Positions 45,023 through 57,332 of a stretch of DNA of 64,000 nucleotides are shown here, piece after piece. The notes beneath the pieces are model-generated. The model did no database searches, was not told where the DNA came from, and worked only from the letters and a program-made list of their open reading frames with translations. Where the stretch lies: contig NW_023601754.1 of NCBI RefSeq assembly GCF_014898055.3, positions 49,655,013 through 49,719,012 of the forward strand, in the 5' to 3' direction. The position numbers were made by a program, and so were the translations under genes. The stretch is from Talpa occidentalis (lineage: Eukaryota > Chordata > Mammalia > Eulipotyphla > Talpidae). Each line of letters begins with the position of its first letter. The first letter of the stretch is position 1.

Positions 45023-45311
45023 AAACACATGCAATTTGCAGCAACTTGGATGGAGCTGGAAGGGATCATGCTCAGCGAAATAAGCCAGAAAGAAAAAGAA
45101 AAATACCGGAGGGTCTCACTCATAGCAGGAATCTAGAAAACCTAAATAATGGACCAGGAAAATGAATAACTATAGAAAGTGAAAATCAAAATCAACAAAA
45201 TACTATGAACCAGAGACACTCTATGGGGGTGGGGGGAGGGAGGGGAGGGATTGGGGTCAAAATAAGGGGGTTGCAATTGTATGGGGAATATAAAAATAAA
45301 ATTTATTTAAA
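45023..45311 (+). mobile_element. 5'-truncated L1 with target-site duplication
   Basis: L1 3' end on the plus strand (GAAATAAGCCAGAAAGAAAA, 3' UTR with the G-rich tract GGGGGTGGGGGGAGGGAGGG). It is flanked by AAAAAATGGTAAG at about 45010-45022 and 45312-45324. Its sequence closely matches the 3' end of the full-length L1, so it belongs to a young subfamily. Confidence 0.9.
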
Positions 45312-45672
45312 AAAAAATGGTAAGCAATGGGCAGAAGGAAATTAGAACTGAAAGTGATCTGACTCCAGGCCCCGCCCAGTGTCCTTGACCTCCTCCTCTG
45401 GGTCTGGGTTGCCTGCTGGGCCTGGGTTTGCCAAAAAGGGGAGGAGAGCCTGCGGACTTGGGGAGACTCACAGATCCCCGGTGGCCTGTCCTCAGGGAAA
45501 GAAGAGAGAGACCCTGCAGAGGGTTGCTCCCTACCTGTGAGGGCCCAGGAGAGGAACCCTGCCTGTCATTCGCATGGAGAAGTAGTCAAGACCCCTGATC
45601 TGTCTGCCCTGCTGGGCTCACATCGTCTGCACCGCTGAGGGCCATGGGAGGCAGCACCCCAACCCCCCCCTC

Positions 45673-48600
45673 ATGGCCCTTCTCTGCCTGGGTGAGCTTC
45701 AGAGAATGAGGAGGGTTGGGTCCCCTCTCCCAGGTCTGAGACCCCAGGACTTGGGGCTTCGTGGGGGCAGCACGCTGGGGAGAGGAGATGTGCTCAGCCC
45801 TGGATCTAAGCAGCCCTCAGGGCCCAGCCAGGCCTGGAGTTCCCCTGTGCGGGGGGATGCATCTCACAGGCCTCTCTTCTAGGGCTGTGTCAGGGCCCAC
45901 GGGACCAGGTCCAGGCAGGTGAGTGCTCCCCACACCTCCTGCCTCAGCCCAGGGCCCCCGGACAGTGGGGGGAGCACAGTGGTGTGGGCGATGGGACCTG
46001 CCTGGAGGGCTGAGTGACGGCTGGGGAAACTGAGGGAGAGGCAGCCCGACACTCACCGGACTCCTTTGCAGGGACCCTCCCCAAACCCGCCATCTGGGCC
46101 GACCCAGGCCCCGTGGTCCCCGTGGGGAGCCCTGTGACCCTCTGGTGTCAGGGTCTCAGCAGGCGCAGGTCTACCATCTGTACAAAGAGAGGGTCTCTGG
46201 AGCCGTGGAGACGGAGCGCCCACACAGCTCCAGCGACAGGGTCGGCTTCCACAGGGAACACACAAGTGCGCACGATGCGGGACGATACCAGTGCGTCTAC
46301 CGCAGCCCCAGCGCCGCCTCCGAAAACAGCACCAGCGCCTCCTCCGAGAGGAGTGACCCCCTCAACCTGGTGGTGACCGGTAAGTGGGGAAACTGGGTCC
46401 CCTCCCGCTGGGGCTCCCCCTCACGGGCAGAGGGAAGAAGAGCGGGCTCAGGGGACCTCACTCTCTGTCCTCACTGGGTATTGGGGTGATGGTCCCCCTG
46501 TAACACACACTCTTCTCCCTCAGGAGTGTTGCCCCGACCCTCCCTCTCAGCCCAGCCCAGCCCTGTGGTGGCCGCAGGAGGGAACGTGACCCTCGCCTGC
46601 AGCTCACAGAACATATCGGGCACTTTCCATCTGCTGAAGGAGGGAGACTCAGACCCGCCCCGACAAAGAAACTCAAGTTTTCTCCAGGGGAGACACCAGG
46701 CCCTCTTCCCCGTGGGCCCCTCGAGCCCCTCCCACGGGGGCACCTACAGATGTTACTATAATCCCCACTCCTACCCCCTCATGTGGTCCGCGCCCAGCGC
46801 CCTTCTGCGTCTCCAGGTCACAGGTGAGGCCGCACCTCGTCACGTCCCTCCAGGCCCAGGGACTGGCTAAGCCCGTGTCCCGGGGAGCCGGGGGTGACGT
46901 GGGGCCAGTGACGTGGACTCCTGGGTCCAGATCACAGCGCAGGGGCGTGGGAGGGACAGTGAGAACTCAGCGCTGCCCAGTGGGCAATGTGGGGTGACCC
47001 TCAGTGCCACTGTCCCCGTGTCCCCAGGAGCGTACGGGGAGCCCTCCCTGTCGGCGCAGCCGGGCCCCCTGGTGCTGTCTGGACACAGCCTGACCCTGCG
47101 GTGCGGCTCGGGACGGCTTTGGCAGGTTCGCTCTGACCAAGGACGAGGGGCACAGGGGCCCCAGCGTCTGGACGGGCAGCACAGCCCCGACTTCCCCCTG
47201 GGCCCTGTCGCCCACACCCACGGGGGCCAGTACAGGTGCTACGGGGGACACAACCTCTCCCACGTGTGGTCGGCCCCCAGCGCCCCCCTGGACATCCTGA
47301 TTGCAGGTGAGGAGCCGCCTTGTGTCCCGATGGGCTGTTGAGGCCTGGGCCCAGGTCACCTTGGGGGTGCGTGTCCAGGGGGAGGGTCCTGGCAGAGGCC
47401 GAGATGGACAGTGGTCCAGGGAGCACGAGCGAGAAAGGGGGTGAGGGGCACAGACATAGAGAGACCCACACAGGAGTGGAGGACCGGGCGTCCCAGAGGC
47501 CCCGGAGGACAGGGGCCCTCGGCGCAAGGTCAGGGGTGTGGGGTTGGGGGGGTCTCTAACACCAAACCTCCCCCCAGGAATGGACACGAAACCCTCCCTC
47601 TCAGCCCAGCCCGGGCCCACCGTGTCCCGGGGGAGAACGTGACCCTGCAGTGTCGCTCTGACGCCCGCTCGGACACCTTCTACCTCTCCAAGGAGGGGTC
47701 GCCTGCGTCCCCCAGCGCCTGCGTCTGCAGGACACAGCTGCCCCCTCTCAGGCCCTCTTCACCTTCAGGGCTGTGACCTCAGCCCACGGGGGCACCTACA
47801 GGTGCTACAGCTCACACAGCGCCTCCCCCTTCCTGCTGTCACACCCCAGTGACCCCCTGCGGCTGCAGGTCTCAGGTGAGGAGCCCCCACCCCATGTCCG
47901 TGGAGGGTCCAGACCCGTAGTCTCAGCCTTTTCCAGTAGCCTCTGGAGCTTTGGAAGGAGACGCATCTGGGAGGGGAACCCCGGGCATGGAGCCACAGAG
48001 GGTGGGAAAGACAGTGACTCTCACCCCCTCCTGCCTTACACCCCCCCCACAGGGGCTGGTATGTACAGGGGGAGGGACGAGGGAGAGGAGCAGCCACAGA
48101 GGAGGGAGTAGAGGCAGGAGACTCAGAGCCCCGCCCTGTCCTGTCCCTGTCCAGCATCATGAGTTTGAAGCCCCGCAGCCTCGGGACAAACTCACGCTGT
48201 GGGCAGCAGAGGCCTCTCGGCACAAGGAGACAGGAGGAGTGACCCTATCCCGGGCGGGGTCCCAGCTTCTCCTGTTCACATTCCCTCTCACAGAAGGGTG
48301 TTCCCACACAGGCTGGGCATGGAGGTGGCACTTTTTGGAGGGTGTGACGCATCATTATTGGGGTCACGGTGCCTGCTGGGCGCTGTGGAGGACCCGACAA
48401 CAGCCCAGCTGACATGGGACAGCGCAGGCGTGTCAGCACTATTTGGTGCTGAGCCCGGAGGTCCTGGTCCTTTGCATGTGTGGATCAGCCCACGCGGGAG
48501 CAGGAGGGCTCACTCAGGTCAGGGGCTGTGGTCGCCCCAGGAGGCATGAGCGGAGCAGGAATTGGCTGAACCTTCTGGCACTGAGCTCGTTGTTAAAACT

Positions 48601-49106
48601 TATCCATATCGGGAATCATTGTCCTCTCATCCAAGTCAAGTGCATCCTGGATGTCTAGACTCAGTAAGCTCTGAATTTCCAAGTCTGTGACTTCCTGTGA
48701 AAGTAGGTCCAGAAGTTCCATCCGGGGTCTTCGGTTCCCTGCAGTCACGTCCGGTTTCTAGGAACAGTGGTTGTCATTGTCAGGGGGAGGAGCAAGCAGG
48801 GCTCCCCCTGGATTTCCATGTGACCAGTTGCAGCCAGATCAGCTCCCCCTCCAGCCATCCTCCATGAGTCCTGCGCGGGGTCAGGACCCACCTCAGTGTC
48901 ACCTGGTGTTTCCCGCTATTCCTGTTGCCAGTTACCAGCTTGTCAGATTTGTCAGGCAGACACCGGGGTCTGGTGTGTTGTGCTCTGACCTTTGTGTGTC
49001 TTTCTCCCCAGGCCCAGCCCGGCCCCCCGGGGACTACACGCTGGGGAACCTCATCCGCCTGGGCGTGGCCGCCTTCCTCCTCTGGTCCTGGGGGTCCTGC
49101 TCTTAG
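45673..49106 (+). pseudogene. LILR-like four-Ig-domain receptor, unit C (several frameshifts)
   Basis: Leader 45673-45691 (ATG-ALLCLG; a longer leader from ATG 45644 is out of frame by one base in a C homopolymer). Second leader exon 45883-45918; Ig exons D1 46072-46379, D2 46524-46823, D3 47028-47306, D4 47578-47875; transmembrane exon from 49012. Phase-1 exon boundaries throughout. D1 has a 1-bp loss near 46150 inside the CQG-SQQAQVYHLYKE segment. D2 is intact (PRPSLSAQPSPVV to SALLRLQVTG). D3 is open but has a locally shifted frame. D4 has at least two frameshifts, near 47625 and 47735. The transmembrane exon keeps NLIRLGVAAF with Arg but a 1-bp loss leads to TAG at 49104-49106. The four-domain layout is that of LILRA1/LILRB1-type genes; the Arg-bearing transmembrane segment argues for the activating type. 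Confidence 0.85.
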
Positions 49107-51497
49107 AGGCTCTTCACAGCCACAGGAGGGCCCGAGATGTGGCAGGAGGTGGGCCCAGAGGACCCACAGGCGGATCCATGAATTTTTATGACCTTTGAAC
49201 GACTAAATGAACTGCACTGAAAATTGAAATCATCAAACAAAATCAACTCTAGTCCAGCATATTTCTCTCTTCGGTTATTCAAAGAAGTATGGAAGATAAA
49301 CCCGAACCTTTTTAAAAGAATTAGCCCACTTCTTTAAGCTTTGTGCTTAGATTTTGTACAGGTCTATGTGCTGGACTCTGTACAAGTTCGGTTACTCCAT
49401 GAAAGGTCTGTCTGCTTTTCCCCGTCACCCAGCGGCCCTTTTCAGAGGCAAACACCACGGTGGCTTCTTATTCTCCTCACAGAAAGAGGATCACAGGGCA
49501 GAGGCATCTAGGATCCAGGAGGACATTCCTGAGGACCCTCTCCCTCCCCTGGTTTCACACACGTGCTGTCCTACTAGACACTTCACTATTTTTACCTCAT
49601 GAGATAGTTTATAGCAGCGTCTGAAGGGGAGCTTGTGTTTCTCTCCATCCAGTCACGCTGTCAACACACTAGTTTATCTGACCACGGTCCTCTGTGGCCA
49701 ACATGCTGCAGCTCATTATGATGACTTTGGGGGTGCATCTACTCTTCCCCCTGTGCACACATCCCTCTCTCCCCCACCAACCACCTGAGCCAGTGCCCGC
49801 CCACGCCTCCACCCCTTCTTCCTCCCACTGTCCCTCGGGAACCAGCACATTTTTTTCACTTTGGACAAGATTTTTTTTTTTTTGCTGTCATTTGAGAGTG
49901 TGCGTTTTGTCTCTTTGCTTGTTTTGTCATTCTGTTTCGCAGTTCAGGTAGATCTCCCGTATGACTTTCCCATCTGACTTACTCACTTAGTGCAGCGCTG
50001 CCAGCTCCATCCGTTCTGTTCCTAAAGGCGCTGCTTCATCTGCTTAATAGCTGCGTCATATGCCGCTGAGCACTTCCCCGCCACGTCTGTAGCCATCAGG
50101 CTGTTGGCGGGAGTCACGGTGGGTCACGCCTTGGCCTTTCCAGCAGCTGCTCTGGACTTCAGAGTGCGTGAGCCTGTTTGTAGCGGTTTTTCTTTTTGGC
50201 AAATGATGGAATTTCCATTTTTACTTCCTTAAGAACTTTCCATCTGGTTCCCATGGAGGTGGCAGCTCTTGCATCCCCGTCTTCCGTCTCTGACTGTGTC
50301 TCTCCCTCAGCTCTCGGGGCTGTCCCTGGGGTCTTTACTGTGGTTCCTGCCAGGAGGGGCCTCAGACCTGGGGCAAGCTTTCTGGCCTCAGCACCACACT
50401 TCGGGCTGAGCCTGGCATTCACTGCCATATTTGGAGTTCTATTAGAGACTAATTTTGAATCTTTCTCTCTCTCTCTCCCCCCCCTTCAATTCCATTTAAA
50501 ATCCTTCACACTAAAGAAATAAATGAAAATTGCCTATCTAGGCATCTGCCCATTTTGGATTGGGGTGTATATGAGGGATTAGCCCATATGTGCTGGGATC
50601 TATCGTCCACCATTCTGCAGGCTCCTCTTTATCTCTGTGATTCTCTTTGAGGTTCAGAAAGTTTCTGGTTTACTTCATCCTGCTGGTTTATCTGCTCCCC
50701 TTGCCCTTGCTGCTGGGCTGTGTCCCTGGGGCCGGCTCTGGGCTGTCCTGGAGGGTGTCGCCATGTTTACTTTGAAGTGTTTTATGGTTTCGTTCTTACA
50801 TCTTTAATCCACTTTGAATATATTATTGTGTGTGGATTCATCTTACAGATGTTTTTCTTCGTTCAAACAAACCCACACTTGGTCATAGGCCAGTAAGAAA
50901 AGTTAAAGGTGACCAAGAGACAAAAATCAGCTTCTTCCAATCTAGCAAATAAACAATGAGGTAACATTGACAAATGGGAAAGTAATCTGACCATGAATGT
51001 GCCACGCGTCATCGGTGAGTGGGTTGTAGACAAACAATGATTTAAAGGACAATTTCCCTAAACTGCTCAGGTTCTAACCCACTGGCTGTCCCATAAATTT
51101 TAGGCCCAAGTCCCAGGAAGGGAGGGGCGTCAGCCCCAGGGGGCAGGAGTGACTCCCCAGGATGGTGAGGGTGGAGCTGCTGCAAAAAAGAAGCCATGAG
51201 GGACTGTGAACAGAGAAGCCACACTCAGGCAGGAGAGGCACAGTGTCCCCTGTGTCCCTGAGTGTCCCCTGGGCAGTTGTCCGTGACCTGGCCTGACACT
51301 CAGGTGGATGGTAACAAGGGCCTCATGACCTCAGCTCTGCAGGCAGCAGGGTCCCTCCCTGAGCAACTCCAGGACTGGGGACCCTGTCCAGGGTGAGACT
51401 GTTGAGGATGTGCTGATGGACGGGCAAGAGGCTGAGAACACCCAGGGGAGGCTCTGAGGGAGGATGTGCCTGGGTCTCCCTTCCCAGGAAGGGCCAT
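49107..51497. other. Unit C 3' flank and unit D upstream region
   Basis: Matches the unit A 3' flank (33800-36900) without its SINE, CpG insert and L1 fragment. From about 51050 to 51290 it matches the upstream region of unit B (36820-37030), so it is probably the distal promoter of unit D. A poorly recognised old L1-like stretch may lie at 49870-50160. Confidence 0.65.
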
Positions 51498-51962
51498 TGT
51501 TAGGGGAAATGAGTCTGAGTTAATCCCATGAGGCTTTGTGGATCCACCCCACTTCAGACTAAAGCCATCAAGGCTCTGGAAAGACAAATCCCATCACCAC
51601 CAAGGGAGGGTGGCTGGACTGAGGTGGAGTTGGGCAGCCAGGTTGGATATAAAAAACCAAATACGTGGGCCTTGGGCTCGCTGGCTAGCGATCGCTCGCC
51701 TCCTGGCTTCACCGCTCCTGCGGTGGCCAACTCTGAGAGCGCCATTTTGGGATTCCTGATCGGCGGATCGGTAGGACTCATTTAAACTTTGTCTCCCACT
51801 TTTCTCCCAGAGCTGTACATTTCTCATTTCCCCTCCCTTGTAAATAAAACCTTTTTTTTTAACCTTTCACTGTGCCTGCAGTAGAGCATTGATAAGTCCT
51901 TTTAACGCGCGGGTGAGGACCCACAGTAGGCACCCCGTTTTGTATCGGGGTGCTCTACAACA
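51498..51962 (+). mobile_element. Solo ERV LTR with 4-bp target-site duplication
   Basis: 465 bp beginning TGTTAGGGG and ending CTCTACAACA (TG...CA with partly inverted ends), flanked on both sides by CCAT (51494-51497 and 51963-51966). It has a TATA box TATAAAA at 51648-51654 and a poly(A) signal AATAAA at 51843-51848, in the U3-R-U5 order. A 4-bp duplication fits gamma-like class I ERVs. No internal viral sequence remains, so the element was reduced by LTR-LTR recombination. Orientation is plus, the same as the receptor units. Confidence 0.85.
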
Positions 51963-52026
51963 CCATCTCAGGAGGCACCAGTTCTATTTGCTGTTCCCAT
52001 GAACCAGACTGGGCCCTGAACAGTTC

Positions 52027-52608
52027 TGTAACAGGGTGGTCCCTAGGAAAGGGGGAGGTTCCAGGTTCCCTGCCCCACCCAAGGGAGGGTGGAGCTGAGC
52101 AGGGAAGGAGAAGCTGCAGAAGAGACTGAGGAAGAAGCAGGATGGAGCCAGAAGGAGACCTGGAGGAGGCGCATGGAGCCTAGAGACACATGAAGAAACT
52201 GCACTTGTCTTTTGGTTGTGGACTGGGTGACACAGATGTGGGAGACCTGTGGGGAGGTGACAGTGGCAGCTTTTATCTTGATTTGTTCTTTTCCTTCTGG
52301 CTTGTCTGGTTGTTTCTGACCCTTTTCTGTGGGTCCCCATGGAAGATGCTTTAGACTTGTGGCAGGCTTTGGGGCCTTGCTCTGGGCCAATGCCATCTGG
52401 ATGGACTTTTACCCACGAGGGGACGGGCAACTTTGAGTGCTTGATTTAGAAACTAGATACTTTGCCTTCCTGTATTGTTTCCAAATTGTATTAAATTTCC
52501 TTCCTATTAAAAGTCTCTTATGTTTTGTGTTGATGCGGCGGATGGCAGAACCTATTTAGAGCAGGCAGGTTTGCAGGGTTGGCGTGCCCCCTCCCCTGTC
52601 CTGTAACA
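52027..52608 (+). repeat. 5' LTR
   Basis: Starts TGTAACAGGGTGGTCCCTAG and ends CCTGTAACA. ATTAAA poly(A) variant near 52505. Confidence 0.85.
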
Positions 52609-52612
52609 GATT

Positions 52613-52630
52613 TGGTGCCCAACATGATTT
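52613..52630 (+). other. Primer-binding site, tRNA-Lys-like
   Basis: TGGTGCCCAACATGATTT lies 4 nt after the 5' LTR. The first 11 bases fit the tRNA-Lys type of primer-binding site used by several retroviruses; the rest is diverged. Confidence 0.6.
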
Positions 52631-53559
52631 AGGACAGACCCATCCATAATTAGCCCCATGGGAACTTGGGCTTCCCTTGGCACTGGCTACCATAAGCGCA
52701 AATGTGATTTTTGGTTTCTCTGGTGTGTCTGTATCATATGTAGATTTGCTGTTGAAAAACTGGCTTGGGCTTTGTGAAGATCTGTGTGTCTCTATGTAAT
52801 TTGTTGTAGTGACTTGCTAAGACATTTGATTTTGTGGAAATTGTTCTGTGCAACAGTTTTACTCAAGATTAGGCAGTACATTGGACCATGTGGCCAGATC
52901 AAAGATGGTGTCTGAGGCCACTTGGTGGGCTCTTGTAAAATTCAGAGGTTCTTGTTGCTAGGACTTTGGAACTTTTTTTTCTTTCTTTTTGTAATCTCTG
53001 CTGTCTCATTAGCATTTCTAAAGGCAATAATGATTCTTCAGTGCTATGTTGCTTTGTCTTTGACTACTTCCTGACCTCTGCCTGAGGGATTTGCAAGTCA
53101 ACTGTGGAGCAGTGGTGTTTAAATTAGCAAATGTATGCCTGGGTGTTAACAAAAGTTAACTGGTAAGTGCTGGTAGCCTTGATGGATTCTTGGAGATAAC
53201 TTGAATTTTTGCAAAGTCTGTATCAGAAAAATTAACAAGATTTTGTCTGAGTCTGAAAGGATTTGCTGCTGTGAATTTTGTCTACACAATTTGTTCTGGG
53301 CATGTTTGCCATTTTGAATCCTGGATTTGTTCAATTACTAGTGTAAGACAAGATTCTAAGTTTCTGCTTCCTATTGAGGAAGGTCAGTTGTGGAAAGCAC
53401 TCTTTAGGGTGCATCGTGTAACTGTACCAGGTTTTCATGCCTGTGTTGTTGTTGTCCCTCCCTAGTGTGGGGAGGTGTCATCTGTGCTTAGATGTTGAAT
53501 CTGCTCTTTCAGCTTCTGTCCCAGAGTGGCTAACAGAAGTAAGGAGATGACTCCTTTTA

Positions 53560-53876
53560 TTTTTTTTTTAAAACTTTTTTTTTTTTAATAGAGGCATGCT
53601 TTATTTATTTATATTATTTGTTTGTTTTGTTTATACATGCACTGGGTACAGTCAGAAGCGCGGGAGGGTGAGAGAATCACCAGAGCCAGAGCAGGGAGCA
53701 GAGCAGGCAGAAGGACCGAAGTACACTGCTGAGGGAGCAGCGGGTGGCAGAGAGGTCTGCGCGCCACGTGGGACCCTCCTCCGGTGGCCGGGGAGCAGCC
53801 GGGGATCGAACCGGCGCCACAGAGGCCGCGGCAGCTTCGCAACCCAGCGCTCAACCGCTGCGCCACCGGGAGGCCC
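53560..53876 (-). mobile_element. tRNA-derived SINE nested in the ERV
   Basis: Flanked by a perfect 16-bp duplication GAGATGACTCCTTTTA (53544-53559 and 53877-53892). The minus-strand head has a pol III B box (GGTTCGATCCC). It is longer than the other copies and GC-richer, and little diverged. Confidence 0.9.
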
Positions 53877-55940
53877 GAGATGACTCCTTTTAATTGAAAG
53901 TTAATTACTGATATTGTGATTTTGCGTTTTCAGTTCTATTCCAGGAAACCCACGGACTGCCTGCTTGGTGGCTAACAAGAGATGACTCCTTTTACTTAAA
54001 AGTGAACTGTACTTTTGCTCTTAGTTGCTGTGCAGTATACCCCAGGATTGACTTCTAATAAAAGTCTTCAACACTAAAACCCTAACGTGATAAACAGGTC
54101 ATGTAACTCTTGTGATTAATAAAACTTTTCCTTCCTATTTCCAAAGTCTTAGGTTTGTAGGATGACAACTGGAAACTGTTTTCTGCCAGCAACACTCCAC
54201 ATTTTTTTTTGGACTTTGACCCTTTTTTCTGAGCCGATGGACTAAAACTGCAGTTACATAAGATATTCCACATGGCATAACTAAAAAAAAACTGTCATTG
54301 TCTATATGTTGTATGTCTGTATGTCCTTCTGTCTGTCTGGCCTCGAGAGGTTGAAAAATTGGTAGACACGGTGCGCATAGACGTTGAAAAAAAAAGTCTC
54401 CAGTTATGAGAAAAACACAAAGGTTATGGTTTCATTGTTAACATTGTACTATTGAACTAAGCCGGTGCCTTCATAGAGATTGAACATTGTTGTTTCTGTT
54501 ATTTTCCTGATATTTATGGCAAAGCTGCCCAGAAATCTAAATTCAAGCACAAATTTGGTAGCCTGTCATTTGGCTGATCAAGGAAATTTTGTGGAACCTC
54601 AATAGAGCTCCTGGGACACTCCACAAAGTCTCTCCCTTTCCTCCTGGGAAAGGCATTAGATGAATTTGTCCTATTTGGCTTATCCAGTGAAGTAACACTG
54701 GAAGGGAAGCATCGTCTGTTGGGAAAATGGTAAAACTTTGGCATGTACAGAAATGTTAACACTGGTTTTCTAAAATGTGTATAAAACCTCTCAGTACCTG
54801 ATCTGTATGTAAATTGTCAATGGGGATTGTCACCTTGTACTATTGTACACTTCGATTATTTATTGACAGAAATTGATTCTGAAAAATAGGGAGAAAAGAC
54901 CTCAACAGATTCCTATTGATGGAACTGTTGAGAGTACAAATTTCCTACACAGGACTGAATACACCTGGTATTTTCAAAGTATTCTTTGACATAATACTGA
55001 TAATTTTTGCATTTTGTTTTGAATCCACAAAGTTTTTTTTTTTTTTTGTTTGGAGTGACCAGCACCTGCAGGAAGGTTGCGTTTTTTTTTCCAGCAAAGC
55101 TAACTTGTGTCACATTTTCCCCACCTTGAAACCAACACAGCATACAAATAGTGGTAGTAATTTCTTTTTTGCTACTTATCTCAGAGTCTGTTTTTGCATA
55201 ACTTCCATAGGGATTTTGTCTGCTTAAACTAAAAAAAAAATTGGACATGAGTTTCATTGTGTGGCTTTGAGAGGAGTTCTTCCAGAAAGTTGAAGCAGAG
55301 CTGAACCAAGAAGAGGAGAACCTGTTTGCTTTGTTCGTAGGATTCCAGAGACTTCCAAAGAAGGTGAGGAAGCTTGCCTCCATTGGCAGGACTGGACAAC
55401 CCGGCCAACAAAAAAGTCCTGGTACCCTCAAGAAGAGGAAAGCCCAGGTGGAGTCTGATGAGACCAGCTTGTTCCTGAAGCCTACATGGACCGGATGCCA
55501 ACGGTTCGCTCTGATCCTATATGGAGTATTCCAGCAAAGCCAGCGAAAATGCTGTTTAGTTATTCTGCCCTGTGATTTTATGCAAAAATAGGTAAAATGG
55601 TTTAAAAGTAGATTTAGTTTGCAAACTTTGCTATGCTGTTAAAAAGTTTGGCTCGAGGTTGAGAGAATTCGGTTTTTGCGTAAGTTGAACCAATTTTAAG
55701 ATTTTTTTCCCCTGTGATTTTGATATGTTTGCTGTCTTGTTTAGCTAATGCTCCAGATTTTTTTTTCCTTTTGGCTTGGATAATGGACTATCTTCCAGCA
55801 ATGGAAACTCTCATCCTGGACATTCATGAACAGTGCTGCTTGACTAATTGTTGCTCTTCTTACACACATTGTAACCCTGAAAAAAGACTGTCTCCTAAGA
55901 CTACACCCTGAGATCTGTGCCACCATAGATATGGTGGAAT

Positions 55941-55958
55941 AAAAATTAAAAGGGGAGA
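55941..55958 (+). other. Polypurine tract
   Basis: AAAATTAAAAGGGGAGA directly precedes the 3' LTR, the normal place for the plus-strand primer. Confidence 0.75.
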
Positions 55959-55959
55959 T

Positions 55960-56551
55960 TGTAACAGGGTGGTCCCCAGGAAAGGGGGAGGTTCCAGGTT
56001 TTCTGTCCCACCCAAGGGAGGGTGGAGCTGAGCAGGGAGAGAAGAAGCTGCAGAGGAGACTGAGGAAGGAAGGAAGCAGGATGGAGCCAGAAGGAGACCT
56101 GGAGGAGGCACATGGAGCCGAGAGACACATGAAGAAAATGCGCTTGTCTTTTGGTCGTGGACTGGGTGACACGGATGTGGGTGAGACCTGTGGGGAGGGG
56201 ACAGTGGCAGCTTTTACCTTCATTTTGTTCTTTTCCTTCTGGGTTTGTCTGGTTGTTTCAGATCCTTTTCTGTGGGTCCCCACTGGAAGATGCTTTAGAC
56301 TGTGGCAGGCTTTGGGCCTTGCTCTGGGCCAATGCCATCTGGATGGAGTTTTATCCACGAGGGGACGGGCAACTTTGGGAGCTTGATTTAGAAACTAGAT
56401 TCTTTGCCTCTCCTGTCCTGTTTCCTAATTGTATGGAAGTTCCTTCCCATTAAAGTCTCATATGCTTTGTGTTGATGTGGTGGAGGGCAGAACCCATTTA
56501 GAATAGGCAGGTTTGCAGGGTTTGGACTGCCCCTCTCCTAGCCCTGTAACT
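55960..56551 (+). repeat. 3' LTR
   Basis: Starts TGTAACAGGGTGGTCCCCAG and ends CCCTGTAACT, the last base differing from the 5' LTR. It differs from the 5' LTR by scattered substitutions and small indels, so the insertion is not recent. Confidence 0.85.
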
Positions 56552-56685
56552 GTTCCTCTTCCTGTGGGGAATGACTTGACAACCCGTGACAGGAAGGACC
56601 AGTGTTCCTTGTACCCACTCTGTGTGTCCATCCTGCCGGCAGCCTGGACCCTCCATCTGCATAGCCAGGTCACAGAGAGGATGCC

Positions 56686-57332
56686 ATGACCCCCAGCCTC
56701 ACGGCCCCTGCTCTGCCTGGGTGAGTGTGAAGAGGGAGGGACCCTGGTCTGGAGGCCCCATGCCAGGCCTGGTCTGTCAGGGGACCCAGGACTCGGGAGG
56801 CTCCGGGAGGAGGCTCTGTCAGGACTCGGTCAGGCCAGGGCTGAGTGTGGGCCCCGGGACCCCAGAGCAGACAGGTGAGTCTGTGCTCAGGTGTCCCGGG
56901 TCCTGCCTCCTCACTGGGGAGGGGCCACCCCTGGCAGCTGGGGGTGGAGACAGCAGTTCTGGGGTGATGGAGGGGACATCTAGGGTGATGGGTGAGAACA
57001 GCAGGTCTAGGGTGATGGAGGGGATGTCTGGGAGGTTCTGGCTGGGGCCTGGGAACTGGGGTGGGGATGCCCGTGACCAGCCTCTGATTCCTTCCAGGGC
57101 CCTGCCCAAACCCACCCTCTGAGCTGAGCCAGGCTCTCTGATCCCCTGGGGGAACCTGTGACCATCTGTGTCAGGGGACCCTGGGGGCCCAGGAGTTCCG
57201 TCTGTATAAAGAGGGAAGCTCATTGCCCTGGGACAGAGGGACCCCACTGATGCCCGGGGACAAGGCCCTTTCCGCATCCCATTCCTGCCAGTGGACTATG
57301 CAGGAGATATCACTGTGATTATGGCAGCCCGC
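56686..57332 (+). pseudogene. LILRA/FCAR-like receptor, unit D (truncated)
   Basis: The leader from ATG 56686 has an extra C in GCCCCTGCT, so the frame is lost before the donor at 56721. The second leader segment (GGGCTGAGTGTGGGCC near 56837) has lost most of the intron pyrimidine tract. The Ig domain 1 segment begins near 57098 with TGA in place of the conserved Trp (CCACCCTCTGAGCT) and keeps the TTCCGTCTGTATAAAGAGGG region. It breaks off at 57332, inside the exon, where the duplicated block starts. No second Ig domain follows. Confidence 0.8.

Larger units (their letters stand above)
52027..56551 (+). mobile_element. Non-coding endogenous retroviral element with paired LTRs
   Basis: Two similar LTRs (52027-52608 and 55960-56551) enclose 3.35 kb of AT-rich DNA. 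A primer-binding-site-like sequence follows the first LTR and a polypurine tract precedes the second. Candidate target duplication GTTC at 52023-52026 and 56552-56555. The interior shows no gag, pol or env motif on either strand, so this looks like a non-autonomous element. It carries a nested SINE. Confidence 0.85.

Noticed and set aside
52736..52762. tRNA-like elements at SINE heads
   Set aside because: The pol III boxes in this window belong to SINE copies with poly(A) tails and target duplications, not to tRNA genes.
54913..55591. Open frames in the ERV interior (172 codons minus, 86 plus)
   Set aside because: No retroviral or host motif; lengths are compatible with chance in AT-rich DNA.
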